A DNA stretch of 64,000 bases, taken from positions 52,365 to 116,364 of the forward strand of contig NZ_LDQC01000026.1 of the NCBI RefSeq assembly GCF_001475545.1, in the 5' to 3' direction. A program made the translations under genes and the position numbers. This DNA is from Curtobacterium luteum. GTDB taxonomy: Bacteria > Actinomycetota > Actinomycetes > Actinomycetales > Microbacteriaceae. Positions 36,877 through 46,101 of this stretch are shown here, piece by piece (the first letter of the stretch is position 1; the number at the start of each line of letters is the position of its first letter). Under the pieces are notes generated by a model that was not told the DNA's origin, searched no databases, and was given only the letters and a program-made list of their open reading frames with translations.

Positions 36877-39371
36877 GCCCGGTGGCGAAGCGTCGCACCG
36901 TCGTCGTCGGCGGCAGGTCGATCAGCCTGAGCAACACCGACAAGGTCCTCTACCCGGAGACCGGGACGACCAAAGGGCGGGTGATCGAGTACTACGAACG
37001 GGTCGCACCGTGGATGATCCCGCACGTGAAGGACCGCCCGGTGACGCGGAAGCGCTGGGCGAACGGCGTCGACGGGAAGGTCTTCTTCGAGAAGAACCTC
37101 CCCGACTCCGCCCCCGACTGGGTGCGGCACCACACGATCGCACACAAGGAACACGACACCGAGTACCCGATCGTCGACGACGTCGCCACGCTCGTGTGGA
37201 TGGCGCAGCAGGCTGCGCTCGAGCTCCACGTGCCGCAGTGGCGCTTCGGCCCGCGCGGCGGACACCAGAACCCGGACCGACTCGTGCTCGACCTCGACCC
37301 GGGCGAGGGCGTCGGGCTCCCCGAGTGCGTCGAGGTCGCCCTCGCGGCGCGCGAGGTCCTGCAGGGCATGGGGCTCGAGCCGTACCCGGTGACGTCCGGG
37401 TCGAAGGGCATCCACCTCTACGCGGCGCTCGACGGGCGCGCGACGACGGCCCAGGTGTCCGACGTCGCGCACGAACTCGCACGGGCGCTCGAGCAGGACC
37501 TCCCCGACCTCGTCCTGTCCTCCATGAGCCGGGCCGAGCGCACCGGCAAGGTCTTCGTCGACTGGTCGCAGAACAACGGCAACAAGACGACGATCGCCCC
37601 CTACTCGCTCCGCGGCCGTGACCGGCCGACGGTCGCAGCACCGCGGACCTGGGACGAGCTCACCCAGCGTGGGCTCGTCCAGCTCACCCTGGACGACGTG
37701 CTGGACCGTCTGGAGGCCCGTGGCGACCTCCTGCACCCGGTCGCGTCCGCCTCGTTGTCCGTCGGCAGGCCCGACCACGGCCACTGGGACGGCGAACGGA
37801 CCGAGGACGCGAACCGGGCGAGCGAGGACCGCCTGAGCGCGTACCGGGCCAAACGGGACGCCGCGAAGACCCCCGAACCGGTCCCCACGGGCGCGCCGAC
37901 CGTCCGCGACGACGGCACCCCGACGTTCGTGATCCAGGAGCACCACGCCACCAGGGACCACTACGACTTCCGGCTGGAGCACGAGGGCGTGCTCGTCAGC
38001 TGGGCGCTGCCGAAGGGCGAGCCGACCGACCCAGGGAAGAACCACCTCGCCGTGCAGACCGAGGACCACCCGCTCGAGTACGGCTCCTTCGAGGGGATCA
38101 TCCCGGCAGCCGAGTACGGCGGCGGGACCGTCACGATCTGGGACGACGGCACGTACGAGCTCGAGAAGTGGCGCGAGGGCGAGGAAGTGATCGTCACCCT
38201 GCACGGCCGGACCGGGGGAGCGCGACGGTTGGCGCTCCTGCACACCCGGGGGCGAGGACGCGGACGCGACGGCGACGAGAAGAACTGGCTCATCCACCGC
38301 ACGAAGGACCAGCCGGACCGCGAGCCCGGCAGCACGGCGGGCGCGACGCACCGGGCGGGACCGACCCGTGCCTCCCGGTCGGCCGTGCACGCGACCAGCC
38401 CCGCGACCGAGCGCCCCGAGGAACGCCGCACCATGCAGGCGACGCTGGCGAAGGGTGAGCCCCGGCTCGACCCCGCGGACTGGGCGTTCGAGCTGAAGTG
38501 GGACGGCATCCGGGCGCTCGCGACCGTCCGGGACGGCAAGGTCACGCTCCGGAGCCGGAACGGCAACGACCTCACCGCCCAGTACCCCGAGCTGCAGGAC
38601 CTCGGAGAGCGGGCCGGGGTCGACGGTGTCTACGACGGGGAGATCGTGGCGCTCGACGATCGCGGGCGGCCCTCGTTCCAGCTCCTGCAGAACCGCATGG
38701 GCCTCACGAAGACCCGCGAGGTCGAGGCAGCCCGCGCGACGACCCCCGTCCGCCTGCTGCTGTTCGACGTGCTCGAGGCCGACGGCCACGAACTCACCCG
38801 CCACGGGTACACCGCCCGGCGGGAAGCCCTCGCGACCGTCATCGAGCCCGGCGGGGTGATCGAGGTGCCCGACGCCGTCGAAGGGGACTTCGCCGCCGCG
38901 CTCGCGGAGTCCGAACGACGAGGGCTCGAAGGCGTCGTCGCGAAGAAGCGCGGCTCGAAGTACGCCGAGGGACGCCGCTCGGAGGCGTGGCTCAAGGTCA
39001 AGCACCACGCCACGCAAGAGGTCGTGGTCGGCGGGTGGCGCCCCGGTGCCGGTCGCAGGGAAGGCGGCATCGGCTCGCTGCTGCTCGGCGTGCCGGGTGC
39101 CGAGGGCCTCGAGTACGTCGGCAAGGTCGGCACCGGGTTCCGTGACCGCGACCTCGACGAGATCGCCGGCGTGCTCGAGCCCCTGGGCACCGACGACTCC
39201 CCGTTCGTCGACGTCCCTCGTCCGGACGCCCGCGACGCGCACTGGGTGCGACCGGTCCGGGTCGGCGAGGTGGAGTTCGCGGAGTGGACCGGGGACGGGC
39301 GGCTCCGCCAGCCTTCGTGGCGCGGATGGCGCGCGGACAAGCAGCCCGACGACGTCGTGCGCGAGTCCTGA
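36873..39371 (+). CDS. ligD: Multifunctional NHEJ DNA ligase LigD (POL-PE-LIG)
   Basis: 832 residues. Order of domains: primase-like polymerase (~10-300; metal-binding D140-x-D142 in LDLDPGEG), 3'-phosphoesterase (~350-510; HHATRDHYDFRLE), a ~50-residue Ala/Thr/Arg linker and ATP-dependent ligase (~520-832; adenylated Lys542 in KWDG, later VAKKRGSKY and AWLKVK). All catalytic residues visible are intact. It fills gaps, trims ends and seals double-strand breaks with Ku. Length is typical of actinobacterial POL-PE-LIG enzymes. GTG start overlaps the SDR stop. Confidence 0.9.
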   Translation: MSPVAKRRTVVVGGRSISLSNTDKVLYPETGTTKGRVIEYYERVAPWMIPHVKDRPVTRKRWANGVDGKVFFEKNLPDSAPDWVRHHTIAHKEHDTEYPIVDDVATLVWMAQQAALELHVPQWRFGPRGGHQNPDRLVLDLDPGEGVGLPECVEVALAAREVLQGMGLEPYPVTSGSKGIHLYAALDGRATTAQVSDVAHELARALEQDLPDLVLSSMSRAERTGKVFVDWSQNNGNKTTIAPYSLRGRDRPTVAAPRTWDELTQRGLVQLTLDDVLDRLEARGDLLHPVASASLSVGRPDHGHWDGERTEDANRASEDRLSAYRAKRDAAKTPEPVPTGAPTVRDDGTPTFVIQEHHATRDHYDFRLEHEGVLVSWALPKGEPTDPGKNHLAVQTEDHPLEYGSFEGIIPAAEYGGGTVTIWDDGTYELEKWREGEEVIVTLHGRTGGARRLALLHTRGRGRGRDGDEKNWLIHRTKDQPDREPGSTAGATHRAGPTRASRSAVHATSPATERPEERRTMQATLAKGEPRLDPADWAFELKWDGIRALATVRDGKVTLRSRNGNDLTAQYPELQDLGERAGVDGVYDGEIVALDDRGRPSFQLLQNRMGLTKTREVEAARATTPVRLLLFDVLEADGHELTRHGYTARREALATVIEPGGVIEVPDAVEGDFAAALAESERRGLEGVVAKKRGSKYAEGRRSEAWLKVKHHATQEVVVGGWRPGAGRREGGIGSLLLGVPGAEGLEYVGKVGTGFRDRDLDEIAGVLEPLGTDDSPFVDVPRPDARDAHWVRPVRVGEVEFAEWTGDGRLRQPSWRGWRADKQPDDVVRES

Positions 39372-39512
39372 TCGCGCACATGCATGCGCATGGGGTCCGC
39401 CCCCGGCGAACTTCCGTCCCCCGTTCGGCGCGCCTCCGGGGGACGTTCGCGGGAACGATCGCCGCCGAGGGCCCCGAGACTGTTACGTTCACCGGGACGG
39501 AAGGGCGTGACC

Positions 39513-39668
39513 ATGAGCGCGAGCAAGTACCTGCCGCCGTTCACGCCGGAGGAACGCGGGACGGCTGCGGGCAGTCGGGGACGACGCGCCTCGGCTGACC
39601 CGGCGGACGTCGCTGTCGACGGCGAGGTCACCTACGCCGACTTCCTCGGCGACCAGGTCGACGACTGA
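39513..39668 (+). CDS. Small protein of unknown function (51 residues)
   Basis: MSASKYLPPFTPEERGTAAG start, an Arg/Ala middle and an acidic YADFLGDQVDD end. The ATG has a good AAGGG ribosome site. Short, no domain; not recognised. A hairpin lies 32 bases after the stop, supporting a real transcription unit. Confidence 0.5.
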   Translation: MSASKYLPPFTPEERGTAAGSRGRRASADPADVAVDGEVTYADFLGDQVDD

Positions 39669-39699
39669 CCTCAGCGGCCGTCGAGGCGATCCGGGCGGA

Positions 39700-39738
39700 G
39701 GCGACCCGTGCGCCGGATCAGGGAACGCACGGGTCGCC
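39700..39738. terminator. Hairpin terminator 3' of the 51-residue gene
   Basis: Perfect 13-bp arms GGCGACCCGTGCG and CGCACGGGTCGCC with a 13-base loop. Confidence 0.6.
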
Positions 39739-39796
39739 GTTCAAGCGCCGTGACCGGCGTTCAGGGATGACCGGCCACGGCGCGCTGACGCCAGCC

Positions 39797-39823
39797 GTGG
39801 TGAGCAACTGACAGGCTCACCAC
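39797..39823. terminator. Hairpin 3' of the minus-strand acidic protein
   Basis: Nine-base perfect arms GTGGTGAGC and GCTCACCAC with a 9-base loop, between convergent genes; together with 39700-39738 it probably insulates the two strands. Confidence 0.5.
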
Positions 39824-39886
39824 TGAGACGGGACGACGGCCCGGTTCGTCACACCTGATCTCGAGAATTTCTCCGCGGGCCGCCGC

Positions 39887-40054
39887 TCAGGGTGCGGGCG
39901 CCGGGCCATCGGTCGGCTCGGCGTCGTCCGCGACCGGGAGGTCCTCCTCGACGAGGTCGTCCTCCTCGGGCTCGGTCACGTCGGCTGCGGCCGCCTTCGC
40001 CTCGTCGATCGCGTCCTGGGAGCGGCGGAGGAGTTCGTCGTCGTGGTCCGTCAT
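39887..40054 (-). CDS. Small acidic protein (55 residues)
   Basis: Starts MTDHDDELLRRSQDAIDEAK and continues as a low-complexity acidic helix (VTEPEEDDLVEEDLPVADD). No domain recognised; codon use is normal. It sits 10 bases before the isomerase gene's end, transcribed in the same direction downstream of it. Confidence 0.6.
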   Translation of the reverse strand: MTDHDDELLRRSQDAIDEAKAAAADVTEPEEDDLVEEDLPVADDAEPTDGPAPAP

Positions 40055-40064
40055 GCTGGCGAAC

Positions 40065-41039
40065 CTACGCCGGCGTCCCTGTGTCAGCCTCCCGGCGGGG
40101 GAGCGGCACGGAGGGCATCGGCGCGTGCGGGGCCCGCGACGAGTCGAGGTCCACGGCGGAGGCCGGCGCCGGGGTGGACGGCATCGCCGGAGCAGCGGGA
40201 GCGCCGATCGCATCGGCCGCATCGAGCACGGCGCGGGTGGCGGCCGCCGCGGTGCGGAGGGCGTCGGCGGTCGGCATCGCGCGGTGCGCGGCGGTCCGGA
40301 CCTCGACACCCCACGGCTCGTCGAAGCCGAGGTCCCGGACCGTCCGGACGAACCCGAGCAGGTCCCACGCTCCGGAGCCGGGCAGGTACCGCGCGGCGTG
40401 GGACTCCTCGGCGAGGGTCATGCCGGCCGGCGTGTGGAGCAGGCCGTCGCTCAGCTCGACCGCGGCGAGCACGGCGGGAGCGACGCCCTCGTGCACCGAT
40501 GCCAGGGTCGAGCCGCCCCGGAGGGTGTGCATCGCGTCGAGGAGCAGACCGCCGTTCGGGTGCCCGGCGGCGCTGACGAACCGAGCGGCCCGTTCGACCG
40601 TCGGCAGGTTCGACCACGGCTCCGGTTCGAGCACGAGCTGCGCGCCGAGCTGCTCGGTCCGTGCCGCGAGCGCCACCCAGTCGTCGGTCATCGCTGTGGG
40701 CCGGACAGTCAGGGTCGTGTCGGCTCCGACCACGACCTGCCATGCACGGAGCGCGGCGGTGGCCTCGAAGACCACACCGCGGTCCGCGTCCTCGTCAGCG
40801 GACCGGTCGTCGCTCGACCACCAGCGGTCGAGCGGGCCGAGCTGCACCCAGACGATCCCGGAGCCGTCCAGGATGCGCCGGAGTTCGGCGAACCCGATCG
40901 TCGCGCGGACCTCGTGCAGGTCGCCGACGGTGAGGGAGAGTCCCGCGAACCCGGCGGCACCGACGGCGCGCACCCGCTCACCGATCGGTTCGTCGCCCGC
41001 CCAGGTCGAGGACGTGGCGAGCAGGTCGTGTTCGAGCAC
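40065..41039 (-). CDS. Sugar-phosphate isomerase/epimerase-like TIM barrel (AP2EC)
   Basis: 324 residues. A xylose-isomerase-like barrel: LEHDLLATSSTWAGD start, EPEPW and LLLDAMHTLRGG (metal-binding Glu/Asp/His positions), VELSDGLLH, and ARYLPGSGAWDLLGFV near the end. GTG 41039 is chosen since GGAGGT lies 7 bases upstream, although the open frame continues another 29 codons. The last ~60 residues are Ala/Pro-rich. Substrate unknown; inositol or sugar catabolism is possible. Confidence 0.78.
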   Translation of the reverse strand: MLEHDLLATSSTWAGDEPIGERVRAVGAAGFAGLSLTVGDLHEVRATIGFAELRRILDGSGIVWVQLGPLDRWWSSDDRSADEDADRGVVFEATAALRAWQVVVGADTTLTVRPTAMTDDWVALAARTEQLGAQLVLEPEPWSNLPTVERAARFVSAAGHPNGGLLLDAMHTLRGGSTLASVHEGVAPAVLAAVELSDGLLHTPAGMTLAEESHAARYLPGSGAWDLLGFVRTVRDLGFDEPWGVEVRTAAHRAMPTADALRTAAAATRAVLDAADAIGAPAAPAMPSTPAPASAVDLDSSRAPHAPMPSVPLPRREADTGTPA

Positions 41040-41222
41040 GGCGGCACCTCCGGTTCCGGACGGCCTGCTGCTCCCCGCACCCGGCCCTGTCCGTGATGTT
41101 GCGACGTCGCTGACCCCTGACGTCACATGAGGTCTACGCTGCCGACCTGCAAGCGCTCCCAGTCCGTCGACACGTGCTCGAAACGCGGTACGTGTCCGAA
41201 GGTGGCCGAGCGTCGCACTCGT

Positions 41223-41906
41223 TCAGACGACGACGGTGCGGACCGACCCGACGCCCGCGATGCGTCCCTCGACCACGTCGCCCCGGACGAGCGGCCCCAC
41301 GCCGTCCGGCGTGCCGGTCATGAGCAGGTCGCCGGGAGCGAGTCGGACGGCGCGCGAGAGCTCGGCGATCGTCTCGGCGACCGACCAGATCTGGTCGGCG
41401 AGGTCGCCGGCCTGTCGGAGGGTGCCGTTCACCGTCAACTCCACGGTCCCGTGCGTCGGGTCCACCCCGGCGGCGGGGACGAGGACGCCGACCGTGGCGG
41501 AGGCGTCGAACCCCTTCGCAGCGTCCCACGGGCGGCCGAGCCGCTTCGCCTCGGCTTGGAGGTCGCGGCGGGTGAGGTCGAGCCCGACGCCGTAGCCCCA
41601 GACCGTGTCCAGCGCGTCCGCCACCGGGACGTCCGCCGCGGCGGCGCCGATCGCGACGACGAGTTCGACCTCGTGCTCGAGCTGGCCGGTCAGTGGCGGG
41701 TACGGGGTGTCGGCGCCGTCCGCGACGACGGCGTCCGCGGGCTTCGAGAAGAAGAACGGTGGCTCGCGGTCCGGGTCGTGGCCCATCTCCCGGGCATGGG
41801 CGGCGTAGTTGCGGCCGACGCAGAAGATCCGCCGGACGGGGAAGCGTCCACCCGTGGTCGTCGGGACGGTCGGCTGCGGCGGGGCCGGCATGACGAGGTC
41901 GCTCAC
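41223..41906 (-). CDS. Fumarylacetoacetate hydrolase (FAH) family protein
   Basis: 227 residues of the FAH fold: GRNYAAHAREMG and the metal-binding Glu-x-Glu in LEHEVELVVAIG, with the third acidic ligand in GYGVGLDLTRRDLQ, and GDLLMTGTPDGVG near the end. These enzymes hydrolyse C-C bonds or decarboxylate in aromatic and sugar-acid catabolism (for example acylpyruvase). GTG 41906 after GGTGGACG is chosen; the upstream frame runs through a simple repeat. The neighbouring isomerase is on the same strand, ~180 bases away. Confidence 0.85.
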   Translation of the reverse strand: MSDLVMPAPPQPTVPTTTGGRFPVRRIFCVGRNYAAHAREMGHDPDREPPFFFSKPADAVVADGADTPYPPLTGQLEHEVELVVAIGAAAADVPVADALDTVWGYGVGLDLTRRDLQAEAKRLGRPWDAAKGFDASATVGVLVPAAGVDPTHGTVELTVNGTLRQAGDLADQIWSVAETIAELSRAVRLAPGDLLMTGTPDGVGPLVRGDVVEGRIAGVGSVRTVVV

Positions 41907-41930
41907 CCGTCCACCCTGGCACGACGCTGC

Positions 41931-42022
41931 TCGGCTCGGCCCGGTCCGGCCCGGCTCGGCCCGGCACGGCACGGCACGGCACACCCCGGCACGGCACGGC
42001 ACCCCGGCCCGGCACGGCCCGG
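41931..42022. repeat. CGGCAC/CGGCCC simple repeat
   Basis: About 90 bases of imperfect CGGC(A/C/T)C units, just upstream of the FAH-family gene and downstream of the small gene at 42038. Intergenic; no gene could be supported in it. Confidence 0.85.
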
Positions 42023-42037
42023 GGTGCGTCGGCCCGC

Positions 42038-42253
42038 TCAGCCCTCGGCGAAGGACGCCTCGGCGCGGAGCTTCCGGGCGCGGGCGCGTTCCTCCCGCTC
42101 GCGGCGCTCGACGCGGAGTTCCTCGAGGCGCTCGAGGGACCCGTCCGACCGGATGATGGCGCCGTAGTGCGGGTGTTGCAACAGTTCGAGCGTGCTGCGC
42201 TCGTAGCGCGCGAACACCTCGAAGAAGCGTTCGTCGTCCATGTCACCGATCAC
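42038..42253 (-). CDS. Small charged protein (71 residues)
   Basis: Starts at GTG 42253, supported by GGAAGGA 8 bases upstream, and overlaps the end of the preceding membrane-protein gene by 11 bases. DDERFFEVFARYERSTLELLQHPHYG is followed by a long highly charged helix (ERLEELRVERREREERAR). Function unknown; probably made with the membrane protein. Confidence 0.65.
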   Translation of the reverse strand: MIGDMDDERFFEVFARYERSTLELLQHPHYGAIIRSDGSLERLEELRVERREREERARARKLRAEASFAEG

Positions 42254-42575
42254 GCTGTGTGTCCTTCCGCCGTCGGTTCTCGGTCTGGAACTCGTGGTCG
42301 TCCAGGGCGCGTTCCATCCACCTGTCGTCGTCCGTCGACCATGAACGACTCAGGACCGCACGAGCCATCAGCGCCGCGGCGTCGTGGTCGCGTTCCGCCT
42401 CCGAGAGCGCCCGCTCGGCGATCCACGACCAACGCTGCCACCAGTGGTCGTGGTGGGCCAAGAACTTTGTATGTCGCCTCGCGCGCACGCCTTCGACGAT
42501 CGTGACCACCAGACTCGCCACCGCCACCACGGCTCCGATCACTGCCACCGCTGCGCTCGTCCACCGCACGTCCAT
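42243..42575 (-). CDS. Single-pass membrane protein (110 residues)
   Basis: One N-terminal transmembrane helix (AAVAVIGAVVAVASLVVTIV) then a cytoplasmic Trp/His-rich segment (HHDHWWQRWSWIAERALSEAERDHD). No recognised family. It overlaps the next small gene by 11 bases, so the pair is likely an operon. Confidence 0.65.
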   Translation of the reverse strand: MDVRWTSAAVAVIGAVVAVASLVVTIVEGVRARRHTKFLAHHDHWWQRWSWIAERALSEAERDHDAAALMARAVLSRSWSTDDDRWMERALDDHEFQTENRRRKDTQRDR

Positions 42576-42635
42576 GTCGTCAGCCTGACGGCACAGGACC
42601 GGCCACGCGACGGGCGTGACCGGTCCTGTGGAGGG

Positions 42636-42656
42636 CGAGCCGTGCCTCCAGGCCGG
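42636..42656. repeat. 21-base repeat, copy 2
   Basis: Identical to 6991-7011. It lies 67 bases beyond the phosphoketolase stop. Confidence 0.7.
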
Positions 42657-42722
42657 TGCAGGAGACGTACCGGACGTCGCACCAGACGCGTCGGCGGTCG
42701 GGCCTGCCGGATCCCGGACTGC

Positions 42723-45104
42723 TCAGTCCTGCGGCCACCCCGCGAACTCCCACCCCGCGACCGACGGGTGGTCCTCGCCGCGCGTGTAGGCGTACTCCCG
42801 CGCCGCGTCACGAGCCGCCGTGAGGCGGTCGAGCAGCTCGGCGTGCTCCGCGGCGTCGACCCGCGTCAGCGCGTCGTGCGCCAGCGCGAAGCGGTCCATG
42901 TCGTTGCGCATGAGCATGTCGAACGGGGTGGTCGTCGTGCCCTGCTCCTGGAACCCGTGCACGTGGAGGTCGTCGTGCCCGTGTCGACGGTAGGTGAGCT
43001 GGTGCACGAGCGCCGGGTACCCGTGGAACGCGAAGACCGCCGGCGTCCCGGGGAGGAACACCTCGTCGTACCGCTCGTCGGAGACCGGGTGCTCGTGCTT
43101 CCGCGGGTCGCCGATGGACAGCAGGTCGACGACGTTGACGACCCGCACGCCGACGGCGGGAGCGTGCTCACGGATGATCGCGGCGGCGGCGAGCGTCTCG
43201 ACGGTGGGCACGTCCCCGGCGCCGACGAGCACGACGTCCGCCCGACCGACCGCGGACTCCGTGCCGGCCCAGTCCCAGACCCCGAGCCCTGCCTCGGCGT
43301 GCGCGACGGCGTCCTCGAGCGAGAGGAACACCGGTTCCGGGTGCTTCCCGGCGACGATGACCTCGATGCGGTTCGTGGTCTCGAGTGCGTGGGCCGTGAC
43401 GGCGAGGAGGGTGTTCGCGTCGGCGGGGAGCTTGATCCGCACGAGGTCCTGCTGCTTCGACGCGACGACGTCGAGGAACCCGGGGTCCTGGTGCGAGAAG
43501 CCGTTGTGGTCCTGGCGCCAGACGTGCGACGAGAGCAGGATCGTGAGGTTCGACACCGGCAGCCGCCAGTCGAGGTCCGCGGAGGACTCGAGCCACTTGG
43601 CGTACTGCCCGACCATCGAGTCGATGATGTGTGCGAACGCCTCGTACGTGTTGAGGATGCCGTGCCGACCGGTCAGGACGTAGCCCTCGAGCATGCCCTC
43701 CAGGACGTGTTCGGACAGGACCTCGATGACCCGGCCGCGTGCCGAGAGGTGCTCGTCACCGGGGGCGCGATCCGCCCGCCACACGCGGTTCGTGACGTCG
43801 AACACCGCGTCGAGCTTGTTGGAGATCGTCTCGTCGGGACCGAACAGCCGGAAGTCCGACCCGTTGCGTTCGACCAGTGCCGCGAGCCACGGTCCGAGGG
43901 TGCCCGTGGCCGAGGCGGGCTCGCCGGCGGCGACGCCGTGGTCGGCGATCGCGGGGAGGTCGAGCGCGGTCCGGATCCGCCCGCCGTTCGCGAACGGGGT
44001 CGCACTCATGCGGAGGTCGCCCTCGGGACGGATGGCTCCGAGGATGCCGATCGGCCGGCCCTGCTCGTCGAACAGCTCCTCCGGGCGGTAGGAGCGCATC
44101 CACTCCTCGAGCCGGGCGCGGTCCTCGTCGTTCGTCCGGACGTCGGGCAGCGGGATCTGGTGCGAGTGGAAGGTGCCCTCGTTCGGCCCCGTCCAGCCCT
44201 TCGGGGTGCGCAGCACGATCATCGGCCACCGCGGACGGAGATCGGCGGCACCCGCGAGCTGTCCGGCGGCGGCGCGTTCGGCCTGCGCGCGGGCGGCGGC
44301 CTGGATGTCGTCGATGCGGGCGAGCGCCCGGCGCAGTGCGGCGTCGAGCAGGGCGTGCACGGCGAACGGGTCGTGGTCGACCCGGGAGGAGTCGACCGTG
44401 ATCGGCTCGTACCCGAGCCCGCGGAAGTACGCGTCGAGGTCCTCCCCGGGGATGCGGGCGAGGACGGTCGGGTTCGCGATCTTCCACCCGTTGAGGTTGA
44501 GGATCGGCAGCACGGCACCGTCGGACACCGGGTCGAGGAAGGTGTGCGCCTGCCAGGACGCCGCGAGCGGACCGGTCTCGGCCTCGCCGTCGCCGACCAC
44601 GCACGCGACGACGAGGTCCGGGTTGTCGAGCGCCGCCCCGTAGGCGTGGGCGAGGGAGTACCCGAGCTCACCGCCCTCGTTGATCGAACCGGGGGTTTCC
44701 GGAGCGGCGTGCGACGGGATGCCTCCGGGGAACGAGAACTGCCGGAAGAACCGCCGGAGCCCGTCGGTGTCCGGGGTGATGTCCGGGTAGAGCTCGCTCC
44801 ACGTGCCGTCGAGCCACGCGTTCGCGTTCATCGCCGGGCCGCCGTGCCCCGGCCCGCAGACGTACAGCAGCTGCCGGTCCGTCTCGGCGATGAGCGCGTT
44901 GCAGTGTGCGTAGACGAGGTTGAGCGCCGGCGAGGTCCCCCAGTGGCCGAGCAGGCGCGGCTTGATGTCGTCCGGCTCGATCGGCCGGGTGAGGAGCGGG
45001 TTGTCGAGCAGGTGGATCTGCCCGGCGGTGAGGTAGTTCGCGGCGCGCCACCAGGCGTCGATCGCCCGGATGCGGTCGGTGGTCGCGATGGGTGCAGGGG
45101 ACAT
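42723..45104 (-). CDS. xfp: Xylulose-5-phosphate/fructose-6-phosphate phosphoketolase
   Basis: 793 residues, the usual length. ThDP-enzyme motifs are present: VCGPGHGGPAMNAN, EGGELGYSLAHAYGA, GDGEAETGPLAASW (ThDP motif G-D-G...), LPILNLNGWKIANPT and, late, QDHNGFSHQDPGF. It splits xylulose-5-phosphate (and often fructose-6-phosphate) into acetyl-phosphate and glyceraldehyde-3-phosphate (or erythrose-4-phosphate). It could use pentose-phosphate produced from ribose by the ribokinase at 31.8 kb. Monocistronic; the ATG starts at 45104. Confidence 0.92.
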   Translation of the reverse strand: MSPAPIATTDRIRAIDAWWRAANYLTAGQIHLLDNPLLTRPIEPDDIKPRLLGHWGTSPALNLVYAHCNALIAETDRQLLYVCGPGHGGPAMNANAWLDGTWSELYPDITPDTDGLRRFFRQFSFPGGIPSHAAPETPGSINEGGELGYSLAHAYGAALDNPDLVVACVVGDGEAETGPLAASWQAHTFLDPVSDGAVLPILNLNGWKIANPTVLARIPGEDLDAYFRGLGYEPITVDSSRVDHDPFAVHALLDAALRRALARIDDIQAAARAQAERAAAGQLAGAADLRPRWPMIVLRTPKGWTGPNEGTFHSHQIPLPDVRTNDEDRARLEEWMRSYRPEELFDEQGRPIGILGAIRPEGDLRMSATPFANGGRIRTALDLPAIADHGVAAGEPASATGTLGPWLAALVERNGSDFRLFGPDETISNKLDAVFDVTNRVWRADRAPGDEHLSARGRVIEVLSEHVLEGMLEGYVLTGRHGILNTYEAFAHIIDSMVGQYAKWLESSADLDWRLPVSNLTILLSSHVWRQDHNGFSHQDPGFLDVVASKQQDLVRIKLPADANTLLAVTAHALETTNRIEVIVAGKHPEPVFLSLEDAVAHAEAGLGVWDWAGTESAVGRADVVLVGAGDVPTVETLAAAAIIREHAPAVGVRVVNVVDLLSIGDPRKHEHPVSDERYDEVFLPGTPAVFAFHGYPALVHQLTYRRHGHDDLHVHGFQEQGTTTTPFDMLMRNDMDRFALAHDALTRVDAAEHAELLDRLTAARDAAREYAYTRGEDHPSVAGWEFAGWPQD

Positions 45105-45303
45105 GCGCCCACGCTACGGAGGGCCGGGTGGAAATCTTCCAGCAAGTCGTCCAAACCGATCGGCTGGGCGTGCCGAATGCATGACACCAGGGCGAAACGC
45201 CCAAGAAGCTCCCCGGTCACGCTCGGCCGGTACACGTCTCTCACACAGCGAGAGGGGCAAGGCCACCGGCCGGAGCACTCGATCAAGCAAAGGAACGATC
45301 ACC

Positions 45304-45984
45304 ATGCGCAAGAGCCTGAAGACCTCGATCACCCTCGCCACGACCGGCGCGCTCGTCCTCGGTGGCGCCGCGTTCGGTGTCGGCGCCGCGAACGCCTCGA
45401 CCCCGTCGGTGCACACCGTGTCCTCGTCCTCGTCGAAGATCCCCGCCCCGGTCGCGTCGGTGCCCGAGGTCCTGGGTGGCAGCACGGCCGTGAAGCTCGA
45501 CTCGGGCTTCACCGACGCCCTCACCGCCTTGAAGCTCACCCCCGGTGTGTCCGGCAACGCCAAGCTCGAGAACGGGTCGGTGTCGTTCCCGATCACGGCC
45601 GGTTCGGTCACGTACTGGAACCCGGACGGCTCGTACCGCCCCTACGTGCAGGGTCTGCTCAACCACGACGACTCGGGCCTGACCCTCAAGGCCGGTGACA
45701 CGACGGTGACGCTGGAGAACTTCGTGGTGAACCCGGGTTCGTCCAAGCTCTACGGTGACGTGCTGGTCAACGGCAAGGTCGCCGCGGCGAACGCGTACCT
45801 GTTCGAGCTCTGGGGTGGCACCCTCAAGCCGCTGCAGCTCGAGGGCGACAACGCGATCCTGACCGGCACCACGGTCCACATCTCCGAGGACGCCGCGGGC
45901 CTGCTGAACAAGACGTTCGGCACCGACGCCGTCAAGCGCGGCCTGCTCGTGGGCACCGCGACCATCACCGCCAAGATCAAGTAA
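45304..45984 (+). CDS. Secreted beta-rich protein, unknown function
   Basis: 226 residues. A clear signal peptide (MRKSLKTSITLATTGALVLG, cleavage around ANAS at ~32) is followed by a short Ser-rich stretch and a Gly/Thr/Val-rich beta domain (SFPITAGSVTYWNPDGSYRP, GLTLKAGDTTVTLENFVVNP, LYGDVLVNGKVA). Actinobacterial HtaA-like proteins have similar SVTYWN patterns, but I cannot confirm the family. It is followed by a strong hairpin. Confidence 0.72.
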   Translation: MRKSLKTSITLATTGALVLGGAAFGVGAANASTPSVHTVSSSSSKIPAPVASVPEVLGGSTAVKLDSGFTDALTALKLTPGVSGNAKLENGSVSFPITAGSVTYWNPDGSYRPYVQGLLNHDDSGLTLKAGDTTVTLENFVVNPGSSKLYGDVLVNGKVAAANAYLFELWGGTLKPLQLEGDNAILTGTTVHISEDAAGLLNKTFGTDAVKRGLLVGTATITAKIK

Positions 45985-46001
45985 CACCCCGCACCACACG
46001 C

Positions 46002-46037
46002 CGAGAGCGTCGTCCCCGACAGGGGACGGCGCTCTCG
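46002..46037 (+). terminator. Hairpin terminator of the secreted-protein gene
   Basis: A 16-bp stem (CGAGAGCGTCGTCCCC pairing with one G-T mismatch) and a 4-base loop, 18 bases after the stop. Confidence 0.7.
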
Positions 46038-46084
46038 TGCGTCGTGGCCGGCCCGTCGTGCGTCGTGCGTCGTGGGTCGGCCGG

Positions 46085-46101
46085 GAGGCGCGGATCGCCT
46101 C
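46085..46101. terminator. GGAGGCG-family hairpin at the DUF1992 stop
   Basis: Arms GAGGCG and CGCCTC with a 5-base loop, overlapping the stop codon of the minus-strand gene; same core as 2764-2782. Confidence 0.45.

Noticed and set aside
41040..41126. Longer N-terminus for the TIM-barrel isomerase (GTG 41126)
   Set aside because: The added residues are low-complexity and GTG 41039 has a perfect GGAGGT at proper distance.
42384..45698. A 1104-codon plus-strand frame
   Set aside because: It is antisense to phosphoketolase, whose motifs are unmistakable, and runs into a secreted protein in another frame.
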